Below are positions 17,601 through 25,588 of a stretch of 64,000 nucleotides of DNA, in pieces (within the stretch, counting starts at the first letter, position 1; the number at the start of each line of letters is the position of its first letter). The translations under genes and the position numbers were made by a program. The notes beneath the pieces are model-generated. The model made no database searches, was not told the origin of the DNA, and saw only the letters and a program-made list of their open reading frames with translations. This DNA is from Sandaracinaceae bacterium (lineage in GTDB: Bacteria; Myxococcota_A; Polyangia; Polyangiales; Sandaracinaceae), in the NCBI GenBank assembly GCA_019637095.1, contig JAHBWG010000046.1, positions 1-64,000 on the forward strand. Direction: 5' to 3'.

Positions 17601-18838
17601 CGGACGACGGGGTCTTCGAGGCCCGGCAGCCGGATCGCGACGATGCGCCCCTGGGCGTCGTTCTGGATCTCGACGCGGCGTCCCACCGCGTCGCGCACCT
17701 CGACGAGGTGACCGCGGCCGTCGTACGCGAGCGTGATCGCGTGGCCTACGCGATCGGTGATGCGCGTGAGCATCGCGCGGCCGTCGGCGCGGCCCACCGG
17801 CGCGAAGTCGTGCGTGAGGCCGGTGTGCGTGAGGATCTGGAAGCGCCCCTCGCCCCGGTCGACGAGGGTGAGGCGATCGACCGGGTCGTACAGGCGGTCG
17901 CCCGGGCGCGTCCTGGCGTCGGGCAGCTCGTGCGTGTGGAACGTGAGCTCGCGGCCTTCCTCGTCCTGGTAGATGACGCGGTCGGCGTCGGCCTCGACCC
18001 ACACCGACTGATGGAGCGTGTGCGTCCAGCCGTACCCGAGCGGGCCCTCGCGCTCGGCCCAGCTCGAGTAGTAGATGCGCTCGAACACGAGCGGCAGCTC
18101 GCCCGGTAGCTCGAAGTCGACGTGGTCGGTGAGGACGCGGCCGTTCGCCACGTCGACGGGGTGCCCGGTCAGAAAGCACGCCCCGCGGCGGAAGAGGTTT
18201 CTCAGGCGCCGCCACGGAAGGAGGCTCGCGAGCGAGTGCAGCCACCCGCTCACCCAGCGCGTGCGCATCCCGCCGAGCACCGCGTCGAGCAGCGTGATCG
18301 ACGTCGGGCCGCCGACGAGCACGGGCGCGCCGATCGGGAGCGGCAAGATCGCGGAGCTCGGCAGGCGCACCGGCTCCCCGCAGCTCATCGCGAGGCAGCC
18401 CGCGCGCGCGAGGCTCGTGCCCATCGCCGTGACGGTGTCGGCGCCCTCGACGATCATCGCGTCGTTGGTGGGCACCGGCGAGGTCGGCGGCTCGGGCGGC
18501 TCGCTCGGGCGGATCATCGGCATCGGCGCGCCCGGCATCGGCGCCCAGCCCGTGCCCGGCGGCAGCAAGATGTGCGGCACGATCGCGCGCGCCTGCGTGC
18601 CCACGTTCGCGGCCGGCACTCCGTTGATGAGCACGGCCCCGCGACCCGTCGGCTCGCCGGCCGCGAGCGCGACGAGGTTGTTGATCGCCATCCCCACCGC
18701 CGTGCCCATCGGGTCCCAGACGATCCCGACGAACGGGTTCGGGAGCGGGGTCGGCGTCGGCGCCGGCATCGGCACGAGCTCCCAGTGGATGTCCACCCCG
18801 AGCACGAGGTCGAAGTACTTGGCCGCCGGTGCGCTCAC
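14642..18838 (-). CDS. rhs: PAAR-like/Rhs polymorphic toxin with C-terminal nuclease-like domain
   Basis: 1398 residues from GTG 18838, overlapping the adaptor stop as GTGA. The N-terminus (about 1-180) is a PAAR/DUF4150-like, Gly/Pro-rich tip domain (INGVPAANVGTQ, PLPIGAPVLVGGPTS). It is followed by a DUF6531-type segment (FLTGHPVDVANGRVL, near 210) and then many YD repeats forming the Rhs cage. The core ends with the conserved DPLWWIDPLGLA near residue 1290. The last 105 residues are the variable toxin. Histidine-rich motifs (ITIHHIGGWRFHV, RHIDAHAPGG, RHNPGGPG) suggest an HNH/endonuclease VII-type nuclease, but the exact family is unsure. It sits below vgrG and an adaptor gene and is presumably loaded on the VgrG spike and delivered by T6SS. 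Confidence 0.88.
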   Translation of the reverse strand: MSAPAAKYFDLVLGVDIHWELVPMPAPTPTPLPNPFVGIVWDPMGTAVGMAINNLVALAAGEPTGRGAVLINGVPAANVGTQARAIVPHILLPPGTGWAPMPGAPMPMIRPSEPPEPPTSPVPTNDAMIVEGADTVTAMGTSLARAGCLAMSCGEPVRLPSSAILPLPIGAPVLVGGPTSITLLDAVLGGMRTRWVSGWLHSLASLLPWRRLRNLFRRGACFLTGHPVDVANGRVLTDHVDFELPGELPLVFERIYYSSWAEREGPLGYGWTHTLHQSVWVEADADRVIYQDEEGRELTFHTHELPDARTRPGDRLYDPVDRLTLVDRGEGRFQILTHTGLTHDFAPVGRADGRAMLTRITDRVGHAITLAYDGRGHLVEVRDAVGRRVEIQNDAQGRIVAIRLPGLEDPVVRYRYDAAGDLVRAWHPSQATLGDDADPSFWYQYQSATPHQFRRPGEPEAELDPFDPAAAANERSTHLLIREIDRNRLTFWFSYDGLSETARCVRTWGDHGIYDHVIRYAERRTHVKNACEELTVYLMNGIGQVVGHGLSPGKRWVEHEYDERTLALISVKDELGGVTRLDYDERGNVVRQTFPDETAIELEYDAHDLPVRLVDPNGSQWRWARDEWGRVKEALDPLGRPTRYGYRDGRLAVVEPPGRAPLEHRYDRDGSLVELRAGDLTVTARYDALGRVTESTDAAGNVTRLARHPLGWVTRVTLADGNDIDLEHDGEGRLLERADHSGRVERFDYDGFAVSRYEHGSHVVRLEHDREERLLDVENGLGERYRLRRNGSGRLQYETGFDGVTRRLRLDDADRVTGVLVQPYPDKIQDRLERTVTYDAMGRVTAIDYADGTFARFGYRADGELVRAVNQDVTVGRELDALGRLVRETVQEIARAKDGAIVDERGEPSEVRARYGPGGERVLTSSLGHYQAEERDEHGLVSRLEVGRERPWSIDFAYDARGLETERRLPTGALQRRRHDALGRPTHRDAYDPEGEPLVEEQYAWGWGEQMTWRWVRGQGATRYAHDDAGALVREDPPAKHVPPIHRARDAAGNLYRTLDRADCRYGPGGRLERAYGATYTHDLAGRLTAIEHPDGTRTELAWSGDGSLRELALPDGRRLAFTYDALGRRVKKDVLESDPDTGEERRASVRFVWDADVLLHELPDDGEPITWVHEPDRFAPLARIEAGRVDHLLTDYLGVPCEGLDADSRLVWQMRLDPYGEAHVDGDGARCPWRWPGQYHDAETGLSYNRFRYYAPGEGRFLSPDPLGLLGGLVPYGYPDDPLWWIDPLGLAKCTRRGVVRANLADWRRLVQVWDSVGLGDIISAANRARLRAHRMPRVDEAWVEWFPGDLHLLNEIITIHHIGGWRFHVPLPRSRHIDAHAPGGFRHNPGGPGMTG
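15625..16636 (-). repeat. direct repeat copy 2 (inside the intact rhs gene)
   Basis: Second arm of the 1012-bp direct repeat, within the YD-repeat core of the intact rhs gene. Boundaries are sharp: identity stops at 15624/12987 and at 16637/14000. Confidence 0.9.
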
Positions 18839-20178
18839 GGCTGCACCTGCGTCTCTGTCGTTGTGGGCGTCGTGAGCGCGAGGATCTCTCGGAGCGTCGC
18901 CTCTTCGAGCGCGTGCTCCCGCACGAGCGCGGCGAGCTGCCGGCGGATGTCGTCCGCGCCCGCGAGCGCGCCCGCGTCCGGCTCGGCGATGGCGAGCGCG
19001 ACGGCGCGCGCCCACGCGCGCGCGGCGGCGTCGGGCGTCGCCTGCTCGTGGGCGAGCTGCCCGGCGTGTCGGAGCGCCGCGATGGCGATCGCGAACTGCG
19101 CTGCGCCCTCCGCGAGCCGCGCGGCGCGCGCGAGCTCGGCGAGCGCCTCGTCGCTGCGCCCGAGGCTCCAGAGCCCGACGCCGTAGGCGAGGCGCGCCGA
19201 GGCCGCGACCGGCTCGAGCCCGGGCACGCCCTCGGCGATCTCGGCCGCGCGCGCGTACTGACCGAGCGCGGCGCGGGTGCGCTCGGCCGCCTGGAGCATG
19301 CCGGCGAGCAAGAGCCGCGCGCGCGCCGCGAGATCGGGGCGCTCTGCGGCGTCGGCGCGACGGCACGCAGCGATCTGCCACTCGATCGCGCGGGCGCGCT
19401 CGCCCTGCTCGGCCCGGGCCGCCGCCATGAGGACGGCCTCGGTCACCGAGGCTTCGGCCGAGCGCGCTGGGCGGGGCCGACCGAGCTTCTCTTCGGTCGG
19501 GCGCAGCGGCGGGTGGTCTCTCGTGGCCGCGACGCCGAGGCCGTGCCCCGGCTCGAAGCTCGCGAGCAGGGTGACCGTGTCGTCGCGCACGGCAGAGGGA
19601 TCGAGGGTGCAGTCGACGAAGCGCACGAGGCCCGCGAGCTCGGGCGCGTCGAGCAAGTCGCCATGGTCCTCGCAGACGAGCACGAAGCGCACGCCCTCGA
19701 GCTCCGAGGCCGTCACGAGCGCGACGAGCTCCGCGCGCCACGCCTCGGAGCGCTCGACGCGGGTGGGCGCGAGCACGACCACGAGCCCATCGAGGAAGTC
19801 CGGGAGCGCGTGCCGGTACGCGCGCACCATCGCGCCGAACGCGCCGACCGGGCCCTCCAGCGCGCCCGGCGCGTCGGGCAGCGCGAGCGCGCCGAAGGGG
19901 TGCCCCGCGTCGAGGAACGCCGCGCGCCGCGTCGCGTGGTCGGCGCGCAGCCGCTCGACCCGCGCGAGCCAGCCGCGGTCGGGGCCGCTGGTCGCGTCGG
20001 GCACGAGCAGCCAGGGGGCGCGGTTCTCGCCGTGGTGCTCCATCGCGAGGAGGATCGAGAGCGCGGCCTCGCGCAGCTCCGCGGTGACGCGGACGTGTTG
20101 GACGCGGTGGCGGCGGATGCGCACGAAGCAAGACGCCTGATCCGAGAGCGCGAGGAGCGAGGCTTCGACCGAGCGCAC
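18835..20178 (-). CDS. TPR-type adaptor/chaperone between VgrG and Rhs toxin
   Basis: 447 residues. The N-terminal half is alpha/beta (GLVVVLAPTRVERSEAW, VRFVLVCEDHGDLLD) and looks like a P-loop-like or STAND-derived fold without a clear Walker A. The C-terminal half (about 240-430) consists of alanine-rich helical hairpins typical of TPR (ALGQYARAAEIAEG, EALAELARAARLAEG). It lies between vgrG (12 bp downstream of the vgrG stop) and rhs (GTGA overlap), the position occupied by Tap/DUF4123 or Eag adaptors in other T6SS loci, but it shows no recognisable similarity to those. A role in loading the Rhs toxin is inferred from position. Confidence 0.6.
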   Translation of the reverse strand: MRSVEASLLALSDQASCFVRIRRHRVQHVRVTAELREAALSILLAMEHHGENRAPWLLVPDATSGPDRGWLARVERLRADHATRRAAFLDAGHPFGALALPDAPGALEGPVGAFGAMVRAYRHALPDFLDGLVVVLAPTRVERSEAWRAELVALVTASELEGVRFVLVCEDHGDLLDAPELAGLVRFVDCTLDPSAVRDDTVTLLASFEPGHGLGVAATRDHPPLRPTEEKLGRPRPARSAEASVTEAVLMAAARAEQGERARAIEWQIAACRRADAAERPDLAARARLLLAGMLQAAERTRAALGQYARAAEIAEGVPGLEPVAASARLAYGVGLWSLGRSDEALAELARAARLAEGAAQFAIAIAALRHAGQLAHEQATPDAAARAWARAVALAIAEPDAGALAGADDIRRQLAALVREHALEEATLREILALTTPTTTETQVQP

Positions 20179-20190
20179 TTGGAGATCTCC

Positions 20191-22491
20191 TCAGTTCAGC
20201 TTGATCATGCCGGCGACGGCCTCGACCTCGCCGCCGTTGATCGTGACGCTCGTGCCCTGGACGCTCGCCGCGTCGCCCGTCGCGACGAAGCTCGCGCCCG
20301 CCTCCACGCACGCCTCGCGCTCGCCCTGCAGGACGGCTCGCCCGCCGCCGAGCTCGAGCCGGTCGCCGCCGACCTCGGCCAGCACGCGCTCGCCGCCGGT
20401 GAGCAAGATCTCGTTCGAGCACAGCTCGATGCGCTCGGGCGTGAGGGTGATGCGCGAGCCCTGGACCTGGATCACCACCGAGCCGTCGGTGCGCACGACG
20501 ATGGTGGTGCCGTCGTAGAGCTCGAGGTGGTTCGCCGCGCCCTGGGTCAAGGTGAGCGGGCCCGTCTCGACGCGCGTGCTCAGCCCGCCCGTCACCGTGA
20601 GGGCCTCGTCGGTGGTGACCGTAACCGTGCGGCCCGACTCGTGCGCCTCCGTGGTGGCCGCGCGCACCGTGAGCGTGCGGGTCCCCGTGACCGTCTTGGT
20701 CTCCTGCCCTCGGATCTCGAGCACGCGGTCGGCCTCGAGCCGCTCGGTCTCGTCGCCGCGCACCGTGCTCGTGCGCGCGCCGTCGACCGTGATCGTCTCG
20801 TCGCCCTCGACGGTCTTCTCGCGGTTCTCTTCGACGGTGAGCGTGGCGTCGCCGCGCACCGTCTCGGTCTGGTCGCCGTCCACGATCTGTGTCTGGTGCC
20901 GCTCGACGCGCGTGACGTGGTCGCGGCGCACCGTCTCGTCGAGGTCGCTCTGCGCGTGCAAGCGGATCTGCTCCTCGTCGGGCGTGCTCAGGAACGACAG
21001 CTCGTTGTACCCGCTCGCGCCCTCGCCGTCGGTCAGGTAGTGGAAGCCCGCGCGCATCCGCGCGACCGAGGCGTCGTTCGGGTCGTGGAACGGGCCCGCG
21101 TTGTCGGCGTTCGGCAGCGCCGCCGTGACGACCGGGCGGTCGGGGTCGCCGCCCACGAACGTGACGAGCACTTCGGAGCCGACGCGCGGGAGGTTCTGGT
21201 GGCCCGAGCCCGGGCCCGCCATCGGCTGGCCGACCCGCACCCAGCACGAGGAGCGCTCGTCGTGCGGGCCCGTGCGATCGAAGTGGAAACGGACCTTGAT
21301 GCGGCCGTGCACGTCGGTGTGCGTCGTGTTCGGCCCGTCGGGCCCGGTCACCACCGCCAGCCGGGGGCCGGGCACGCGCGGCGCGGGCGTGCGGCGGGTG
21401 GGCCGGTACGGGACGGTGAAGGGCTCTGCGCCGAAGCGGTTCTCGTAGTCGCCGGCGGCGGCCCAGCCGTGCGGGTCCACCCGCAGCCGATGCGTCACGC
21501 GCGTCACCAGGTACTCGCCGTCGAGCGTGGGGTGCTCCGCGAGCGTCATGACGCGTCCCGCGGCCATGCCCGCGACATCGCTCTCGCCCGAGAGCACCTC
21601 GCCCGCGCGCACGAGCGCCTCGCGCCGCAGCCTCGCCTGCTCGCGCACGTCGTGGGCGCCGTACCGACCGGTACCTTCGTCGTAGGCGCCGATGGTCGTC
21701 GCGCGAGCGTGCTCGTACCGCTCGCGGTCGCGACCGCGCTCGTCGGTCCCGCGCGCCTCGTCCTCGACCGGGCGCGAGGGCGCGGTGAAGTCGTAGTCGC
21801 GCACCACCACGCTCGTCGTCGTGAGGCTCGCCCGCGCCTCGACGCGACGCACGGCCGCCTCGTCCCCCGTGTCGTCTCGTCGCGGCTGGTAGCGAAGCGT
21901 CGCGCCCACCGACGACTCGAGCGTGGGGAACGCGCCGTTGCGATCGTACAAGACGAGGACCTCGGCCTCGTCGGTCTGCTCGAAGGCGTACGCGATCCCC
22001 TCCTCCTCCATGAGCCGGTGCGCGAAGTACAGATCCGACTCCTCGTACTGCACCGTGTACTCGCGCTGGGGGTAGTCGCGCGAGAGCTCGAGCCGCCACG
22101 TTCGCTCGTACGGATCGAGCGCTCTCGCGAGCACCGCCTCGAGCACCTCGGGCACGGTCACGTCCTGGAAGATGCGCGTGTCGAGGGTCTGCGCGGCGAG
22201 CGCGAACGCCGGCACCACCTCGACCACGCACTCGACCCGCTCGGCCGAGAAGTCGGGGCCTGCGTACGCGACCGACGTGACGATGCCCGAGACCGGGCGC
22301 ACGAACGCCTCGCGCTCGATGGTGAACGTGCAGGCGCGTCCGCGTAGCTCGCGCGGGTCGTCCGCGACGTCCTCGCTCACGAGCGTGAGCGTCGCCTGGT
22401 ACGGCTCGTCGAGCATCTCGACGAGATGGAGCCGCGACAGGCGCCACGAGCCCTCGTCGCATCGCCACTCCCCTCGGAGCCGCTCGCTCAC
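20191..22491 (-). CDS. vgrG: type VI secretion system tip protein VgrG
   Basis: 766 residues from GTG 22491, with GGGAG eight bases upstream. The gp27-like base has the canonical order of strands (RIFQDVTVPEVLEAVL, YTVQYEESDLYFAHRLMEEEGIAYAF). The gp5 OB-fold follows (HTDVHGRIKVRFHFDR, CWVRVGQPMAGPG, PRVGSEVLVTFVGGDPDRP). The C-terminal spike is a beta-helix of short VxGDxTxTV repeats (about 510-640). No extra C-terminal effector domain is seen. It would trimerise and carry the PAAR-Rhs toxin. No tss core genes are present in the window, so this is an orphan vgrG island. Confidence 0.95.
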   Translation of the reverse strand: MSERLRGEWRCDEGSWRLSRLHLVEMLDEPYQATLTLVSEDVADDPRELRGRACTFTIEREAFVRPVSGIVTSVAYAGPDFSAERVECVVEVVPAFALAAQTLDTRIFQDVTVPEVLEAVLARALDPYERTWRLELSRDYPQREYTVQYEESDLYFAHRLMEEEGIAYAFEQTDEAEVLVLYDRNGAFPTLESSVGATLRYQPRRDDTGDEAAVRRVEARASLTTTSVVVRDYDFTAPSRPVEDEARGTDERGRDRERYEHARATTIGAYDEGTGRYGAHDVREQARLRREALVRAGEVLSGESDVAGMAAGRVMTLAEHPTLDGEYLVTRVTHRLRVDPHGWAAAGDYENRFGAEPFTVPYRPTRRTPAPRVPGPRLAVVTGPDGPNTTHTDVHGRIKVRFHFDRTGPHDERSSCWVRVGQPMAGPGSGHQNLPRVGSEVLVTFVGGDPDRPVVTAALPNADNAGPFHDPNDASVARMRAGFHYLTDGEGASGYNELSFLSTPDEEQIRLHAQSDLDETVRRDHVTRVERHQTQIVDGDQTETVRGDATLTVEENREKTVEGDETITVDGARTSTVRGDETERLEADRVLEIRGQETKTVTGTRTLTVRAATTEAHESGRTVTVTTDEALTVTGGLSTRVETGPLTLTQGAANHLELYDGTTIVVRTDGSVVIQVQGSRITLTPERIELCSNEILLTGGERVLAEVGGDRLELGGGRAVLQGEREACVEAGASFVATGDAASVQGTSVTINGGEVEAVAGMIKLN

Positions 22492-22507
22492 TCTCGTGCT
22501 CCCATCG

Positions 22508-23299
22508 TCAGCTTCCGCCGAGCAATAAGCGCGCGGCCACCGCCAACAGCACCACGATCGCCGCGAGCGCGACCCAGAACGCCGCGCGCTTCTTCGCGTC
22601 GACGCCCGTCGGGCGCGCGAGCTCCTCACGCAGCGCCTCGAGCCGTGGGGCCGCGAGCTCGGCTTCGGTGCGCTCCGGGCCGTCCCCGCCCGCGATCTCC
22701 ACCGCGAGCTCGAGCGGCGAGAGCATCTTCGTGCGCACGAGCGCGGCGTCGGCCGCACCTTGCCGCGCGTGGGCGTCGGCGTCGGGTGCCAGCTCCTCGT
22801 CGGTCCACGCGGCGAGCCCGACCGCGGCGGTGCGCACCGGGCCGCTCGGCTCGCGCGACTCGCCACCGATCCGCGGCGGAGGCGGGTGCGCGCTCGGCGA
22901 GCCCGAGCGAAGCAGCGCCGCCTTGAACTCCGCGAGCTCGGGCGGCAGGTCGTCGTCCTCTTCGTCGAAGAGCGAGCGCTCGATGATCGTCGGCGTCCGG
23001 TCGTCCGGCAGCCCTCGCGCTTGCTCGCGACGGTGCTGGACCGCAGCCTCGATGAGCGTGGGTGGAGCCTTGGGCCCCGGGGCCTCGGGAACCGGGTCGG
23101 GCTCGACCGGCGCCAGTACCGCGTCCGCCCCCGGCGACGTGCGCGCTCCCGCGCGGCGCCGAGTGTATGAGCGCTTGGGTGGCTCTACCCGCGCGGGCGG
23201 CTCGAGCTCGTCGCTCTCGGGGGTGGCCCGCTTCGAACCGGGGCGGTCGGACGAGATCACGGTGACGCTCGCATAGCTCGACCAGCGAGCGCAAGCCAT
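22508..23299 (-). CDS. tail-anchored membrane protein of unknown function upstream of vgrG
   Basis: 263 residues if ATG 23299 is used; a GTG at 23260 is an alternative. Most of the protein is charged and low-complexity (Pro/Glu/Arg-rich), predicted disordered. One hydrophobic segment occupies the extreme C-terminus (FWVALAAIVVLLAVAARLLL), followed only by a few residues, so it is probably tail-anchored with the bulk in the cytoplasm. It ends 16 bp before vgrG on the same strand, so it is probably co-transcribed. No known domain recognised; it could be an immunity or loading factor, but nothing in the sequence shows this. Confidence 0.5.
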   Translation of the reverse strand: MACARWSSYASVTVISSDRPGSKRATPESDELEPPARVEPPKRSYTRRRAGARTSPGADAVLAPVEPDPVPEAPGPKAPPTLIEAAVQHRREQARGLPDDRTPTIIERSLFDEEDDDLPPELAEFKAALLRSGSPSAHPPPPRIGGESREPSGPVRTAAVGLAAWTDEELAPDADAHARQGAADAALVRTKMLSPLELAVEIAGGDGPERTEAELAAPRLEALREELARPTGVDAKKRAAFWVALAAIVVLLAVAARLLLGGS

Positions 23300-23405
23300 A
23301 GCCCAAAAGGGTTAATGGTTGTGTGTTCAATCGCTCGGAGAACCAGGGCGTGGCTGCGTCCGTCCGCGAACGAGTACATCGCGTGCCAGCACGTAGCTGG
23401 ATTGG

Positions 23406-24272
23406 CTAGAAGCGATTGAGTCGCCATGTCAGGGAGAAGCCAGCTTGACCGCCCGAAGGATTTCGGGCGCAGTTCATGGTTTGCAGGCCGCCGGTGAAGG
23501 TAGCCTCGCTGACTGGCGTTGAGCAGGCTCCAACGAAGTCATTGGCGGATACGTCCTCGTCGTAGACCCAGAAGCTCAGGTGCCGCATCAGGGTGTCGGC
23601 GCGCACGTTACTCGCGATCGTCGCGTCGTAGCTCACAGCGAACGTGTCCGCCGCGGTTCGCGAGGTCCCGACCGGAGTGGACATCTCGGCCCCCACGCGG
23701 ACTTGGACGTACGGGTCCGGTGCTCCACCGAACGCGTCCCACGCCTCGCCGCTCGTGGTTCGCGAGTCGACGTCCAGTCTCCCGATGTAAATGTTCCACC
23801 GCGACGCCGGGTCCACGCCGCAACGACCGCCACCAGCGCAGACGAACGCGGGTCCGCAGACCATGCAGACGTTGCCGCCCGCCCCGCACGCCGCAGGAGA
23901 TGAGCCGCTGACGCACGCTTCGCCGTCGCAGCACCCGGCGCAGTTCGTCGGGCCGCAACGTATCGTGCAGGCTCCGCAGTCTCCGGGACAGCTCCCGCAG
24001 TCTTCGCCTCCGTCACAGATCCCGTTCCCGCAGCCGACGCAGGCGCCGCAGTCGGTTGGACAGCTCGTACACGACTCACCCGTGCCCGTCGAACAGAAAC
24101 CGTCTCCGCACGCGGCACACGAACCGCAGTCCGCCGGGCACGAAGAGCAGCTCTCACCGCCTCCCGGCTGACAGCTCCCATCCCCGCACATACCCGGGCC
24201 TGTGTTCGTGCAGCCGAGGGCGCTGACCGCTGCCGTGAGGACCCACGCTCCCCAAACGCTCCAAGCTCTCAC
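23406..24272 (-). CDS. cysteine-rich lipoprotein with C-terminal C2-like domain
   Basis: 288 residues. GTG 24272 has a strong GGGGAGGA ribosome site four bases upstream; the frame remains open upstream but codes no signal peptide. Signal peptide with lipobox (AVSALGC). Three or four repeats of the form CGDGxCxxGxGESCxSCPxDCG follow (about 27-90), then a CCDGEACV module. From about residue 145 the sequence reads as a C2 domain (IYIGRLDVDSR, WDAFGGAPDPYVQVRVG, LSFWVYDED), a fold that usually binds calcium and lipid. Probably displayed on the cell surface. It diverges from an XRE regulator with an inverted repeat between. Confidence 0.75.
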   Translation of the reverse strand: MRAWSVWGAWVLTAAVSALGCTNTGPGMCGDGSCQPGGGESCSSCPADCGSCAACGDGFCSTGTGESCTSCPTDCGACVGCGNGICDGGEDCGSCPGDCGACTIRCGPTNCAGCCDGEACVSGSSPAACGAGGNVCMVCGPAFVCAGGGRCGVDPASRWNIYIGRLDVDSRTTSGEAWDAFGGAPDPYVQVRVGAEMSTPVGTSRTAADTFAVSYDATIASNVRADTLMRHLSFWVYDEDVSANDFVGACSTPVSEATFTGGLQTMNCARNPSGGQAGFSLTWRLNRF

Positions 24273-24302
24273 ACCGTCCTCCCCGTGTTCGCCAGACCGC
24301 CA

Positions 24303-24328
24303 ATATACGGCACTATGAGGACGTATAT
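24303..24328. promoter_or_regulatory. inverted repeat between lipoprotein and XRE gene, candidate operator
   Basis: ATATACG at 24303-24309 and CGTATAT at 24322-24328 form a perfect 7-bp inverted repeat with a 12-nt spacer, in the 86-bp divergent gap. It is strikingly AT-rich against the background. Autoregulation by the XRE protein of the adjacent gene is the simplest reading. Confidence 0.5.
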
Positions 24329-24358
24329 CAACTCCGAGGGATTGGCCACCGTCGAGGG

Positions 24359-24625
24359 GTGGCCGAGCTCGACGAAGACATCGTCCTCGCGAACGTCGGC
24401 CTGCGCGTGGCGGAGCTGCGCGAGGAGCGCCGAATGTCACAGGCTGAACTGGCCCAGGCGATGCGGGTCCAGCTCCGTCAAGCACAGCGCTACGAGTCTG
24501 GGGCCAACCTCACCCTGGCCACACTCGTACGACTGGCGCGTGTCCTGGGGGTGACGCCGATCGAGCTGCTCGCCGCTCCCAACCGTTGCCGGCGGAGGCC
24601 TGGCCGGCCGAAGGGCGCGGGCTAG
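24359..24625 (+). CDS. XRE-family helix-turn-helix regulator
   Basis: 88 residues from GTG 24359. A single Cro/C1-type HTH: VGLRVAELREERRMSQAELAQAM, QAQRYESGANLTLATLVRLARVLGVTPIELL, with the expected five-helix spacing. A basic tail (RRRPGRPKGAG) follows. Small stand-alone regulators of this type usually repress themselves and the divergent gene. Its divergent neighbour is the C2-domain lipoprotein, and an ATATACG inverted repeat lies between them. Confidence 0.8.
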   Translation: MAELDEDIVLANVGLRVAELREERRMSQAELAQAMRVQLRQAQRYESGANLTLATLVRLARVLGVTPIELLAAPNRCRRRPGRPKGAG

Positions 24626-24740
24626 CTCTCGCGCGAGGGGTGCTGACAGCCCAGCCCTGGCGAGGGTGCTCGTTGTGACTGCCAGCCGACTCCGGCCGGG
24701 GCGCCAACGCGGGCGGCCGCGCGCGACAATGCGCTGGACA

Positions 24741-24764
24741 TTATATAACGAGTCGGTTATACAA
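24741..24764 (+). promoter_or_regulatory. inverted repeat at the arsR-type gene start, candidate operator
   Basis: TTATATAAC (24741-24749) and GTTATACAA (24756-24764) are inverted repeats matching at 8 of 9 positions with a 6-nt spacer, an AT-rich island that also contains a -10-like TATAAC. Placement favours autoregulation by the ArsR-type protein and argues that translation begins after it. Confidence 0.55.
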
Positions 24765-24770
24765 GGCCTC

Positions 24771-25115
24771 GTGCAGGGGCAGCGCTCGCTCGACGTGACG
24801 CTGGCCGCGCTCTCGGATCCGACGAGGCGCGCGATCCTGGCCCGCCTCGCCGAGGGCGAGGCCACGGTCAACGAGCTCGCCGAGCCGTTCTCCATCTCGC
24901 AGCCGGCGATCTCGCGGCACGTCCGCGTGCTCACGGAGGCTGGGCTCGTCGTGCAGCGGGTCGACGGAACCCGGCGCCCCTGTCGCCTCGCGCCTGGCGC
25001 GCTGACGGAGCTCGACGCCTACCTCGACATGCTCCGGGGCGCGCTCGAGCGGAACTACGGACGCCTCGATCGCGTCCTCGCGAAACAGCGAACGAAGAAG
25101 GAGAGAGGACGATGA
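24771..25115 (+). CDS. ArsR-family (winged-helix) transcriptional regulator
   Basis: 114 residues from GTG 24771, which has AAGG just upstream; ATG 24729 is also in frame but would lie before the inverted-repeat operator. The HTH is well conserved (LAALSDPTRRAILARLAEGEATVNELAEPFSISQPAISRHVRVLTEAGLV matched in pieces), with no metal-binding cysteines, so it is of the non-metal subclass that pairs with SRPBCC genes. The stop overlaps the SRPBCC gene as ATGA. It likely represses its own operon until an unknown ligand binds. Confidence 0.85.
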   Translation: MQGQRSLDVTLAALSDPTRRAILARLAEGEATVNELAEPFSISQPAISRHVRVLTEAGLVVQRVDGTRRPCRLAPGALTELDAYLDMLRGALERNYGRLDRVLAKQRTKKERGR

Positions 25116-25588
25116 GCAAGCTGCGGCTCGAGACCGAGGGAGATCGATTCGTCGTCGTGACGCGGCGCTTCGAGGCCTCGCCGGCGGAGGTCTATCGCGC
25201 GCACCTCGACCCCGAGATCATCCGAGAGTGGATGCTCGGCCCCGAGGGCTGGACGATGCCGGTCTGCATCAACGAGGGCGAGCCCGGGGGCGAGATCCGG
25301 TACGAGTGGTCCGACGGAAGCGGCGGCGGGTTCTACCTGACCGGCGAGATCCTCGAGCTCGATCCGCCGCATCGGATCGTCCACGTCGAGCGGATGCACC
25401 TGCCCGATCCCACGCCGGACAACCACATCGTGACGACGTTCACGCCGGACGGATCCGGGACGCTCATGACGATGCGCATGACGCTCCCCGACGCCGCGAC
25501 GCGGCGCGCGATGCTCGAGACGGGGATGGAGCACGGGATGGAGGCGTCGTACGCGCGGCTCGAGCGCGTCTGGAGCGACGCAGGATGA
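25112..25588 (+). CDS. SRPBCC (AHSA1-like) domain protein
   Basis: 158 residues, ATGA overlap with the ArsR gene. START/Bet v1-like fold of the AHSA1 subgroup: RFEASPAEVYRAHLDPEIIREWM at the N-terminus, central strands (GGEIRYEWSDGSGG, FYLTGEILELDPPHRIVHVE) and a long C-terminal helix (MLETGMEHGMEASYARLERV). These proteins bind hydrophobic ligands; many are encoded with ArsR regulators, and physiological substrates are mostly unknown. The next gene (VOC) overlaps it by 4 bp. Confidence 0.85.
   Translation: MSKLRLETEGDRFVVVTRRFEASPAEVYRAHLDPEIIREWMLGPEGWTMPVCINEGEPGGEIRYEWSDGSGGGFYLTGEILELDPPHRIVHVERMHLPDPTPDNHIVTTFTPDGSGTLMTMRMTLPDAATRRAMLETGMEHGMEASYARLERVWSDAG

Noticed and set aside
14642..22468. 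A single 2608-codon open frame spanning rhs and reading antiparallel frames of adaptor and vgrG
   Set aside because: Only the part from GTG 18838 is Rhs-like; upstream it is an arginine-rich shadow of the adaptor and VgrG genes, a normal effect of very high GC.
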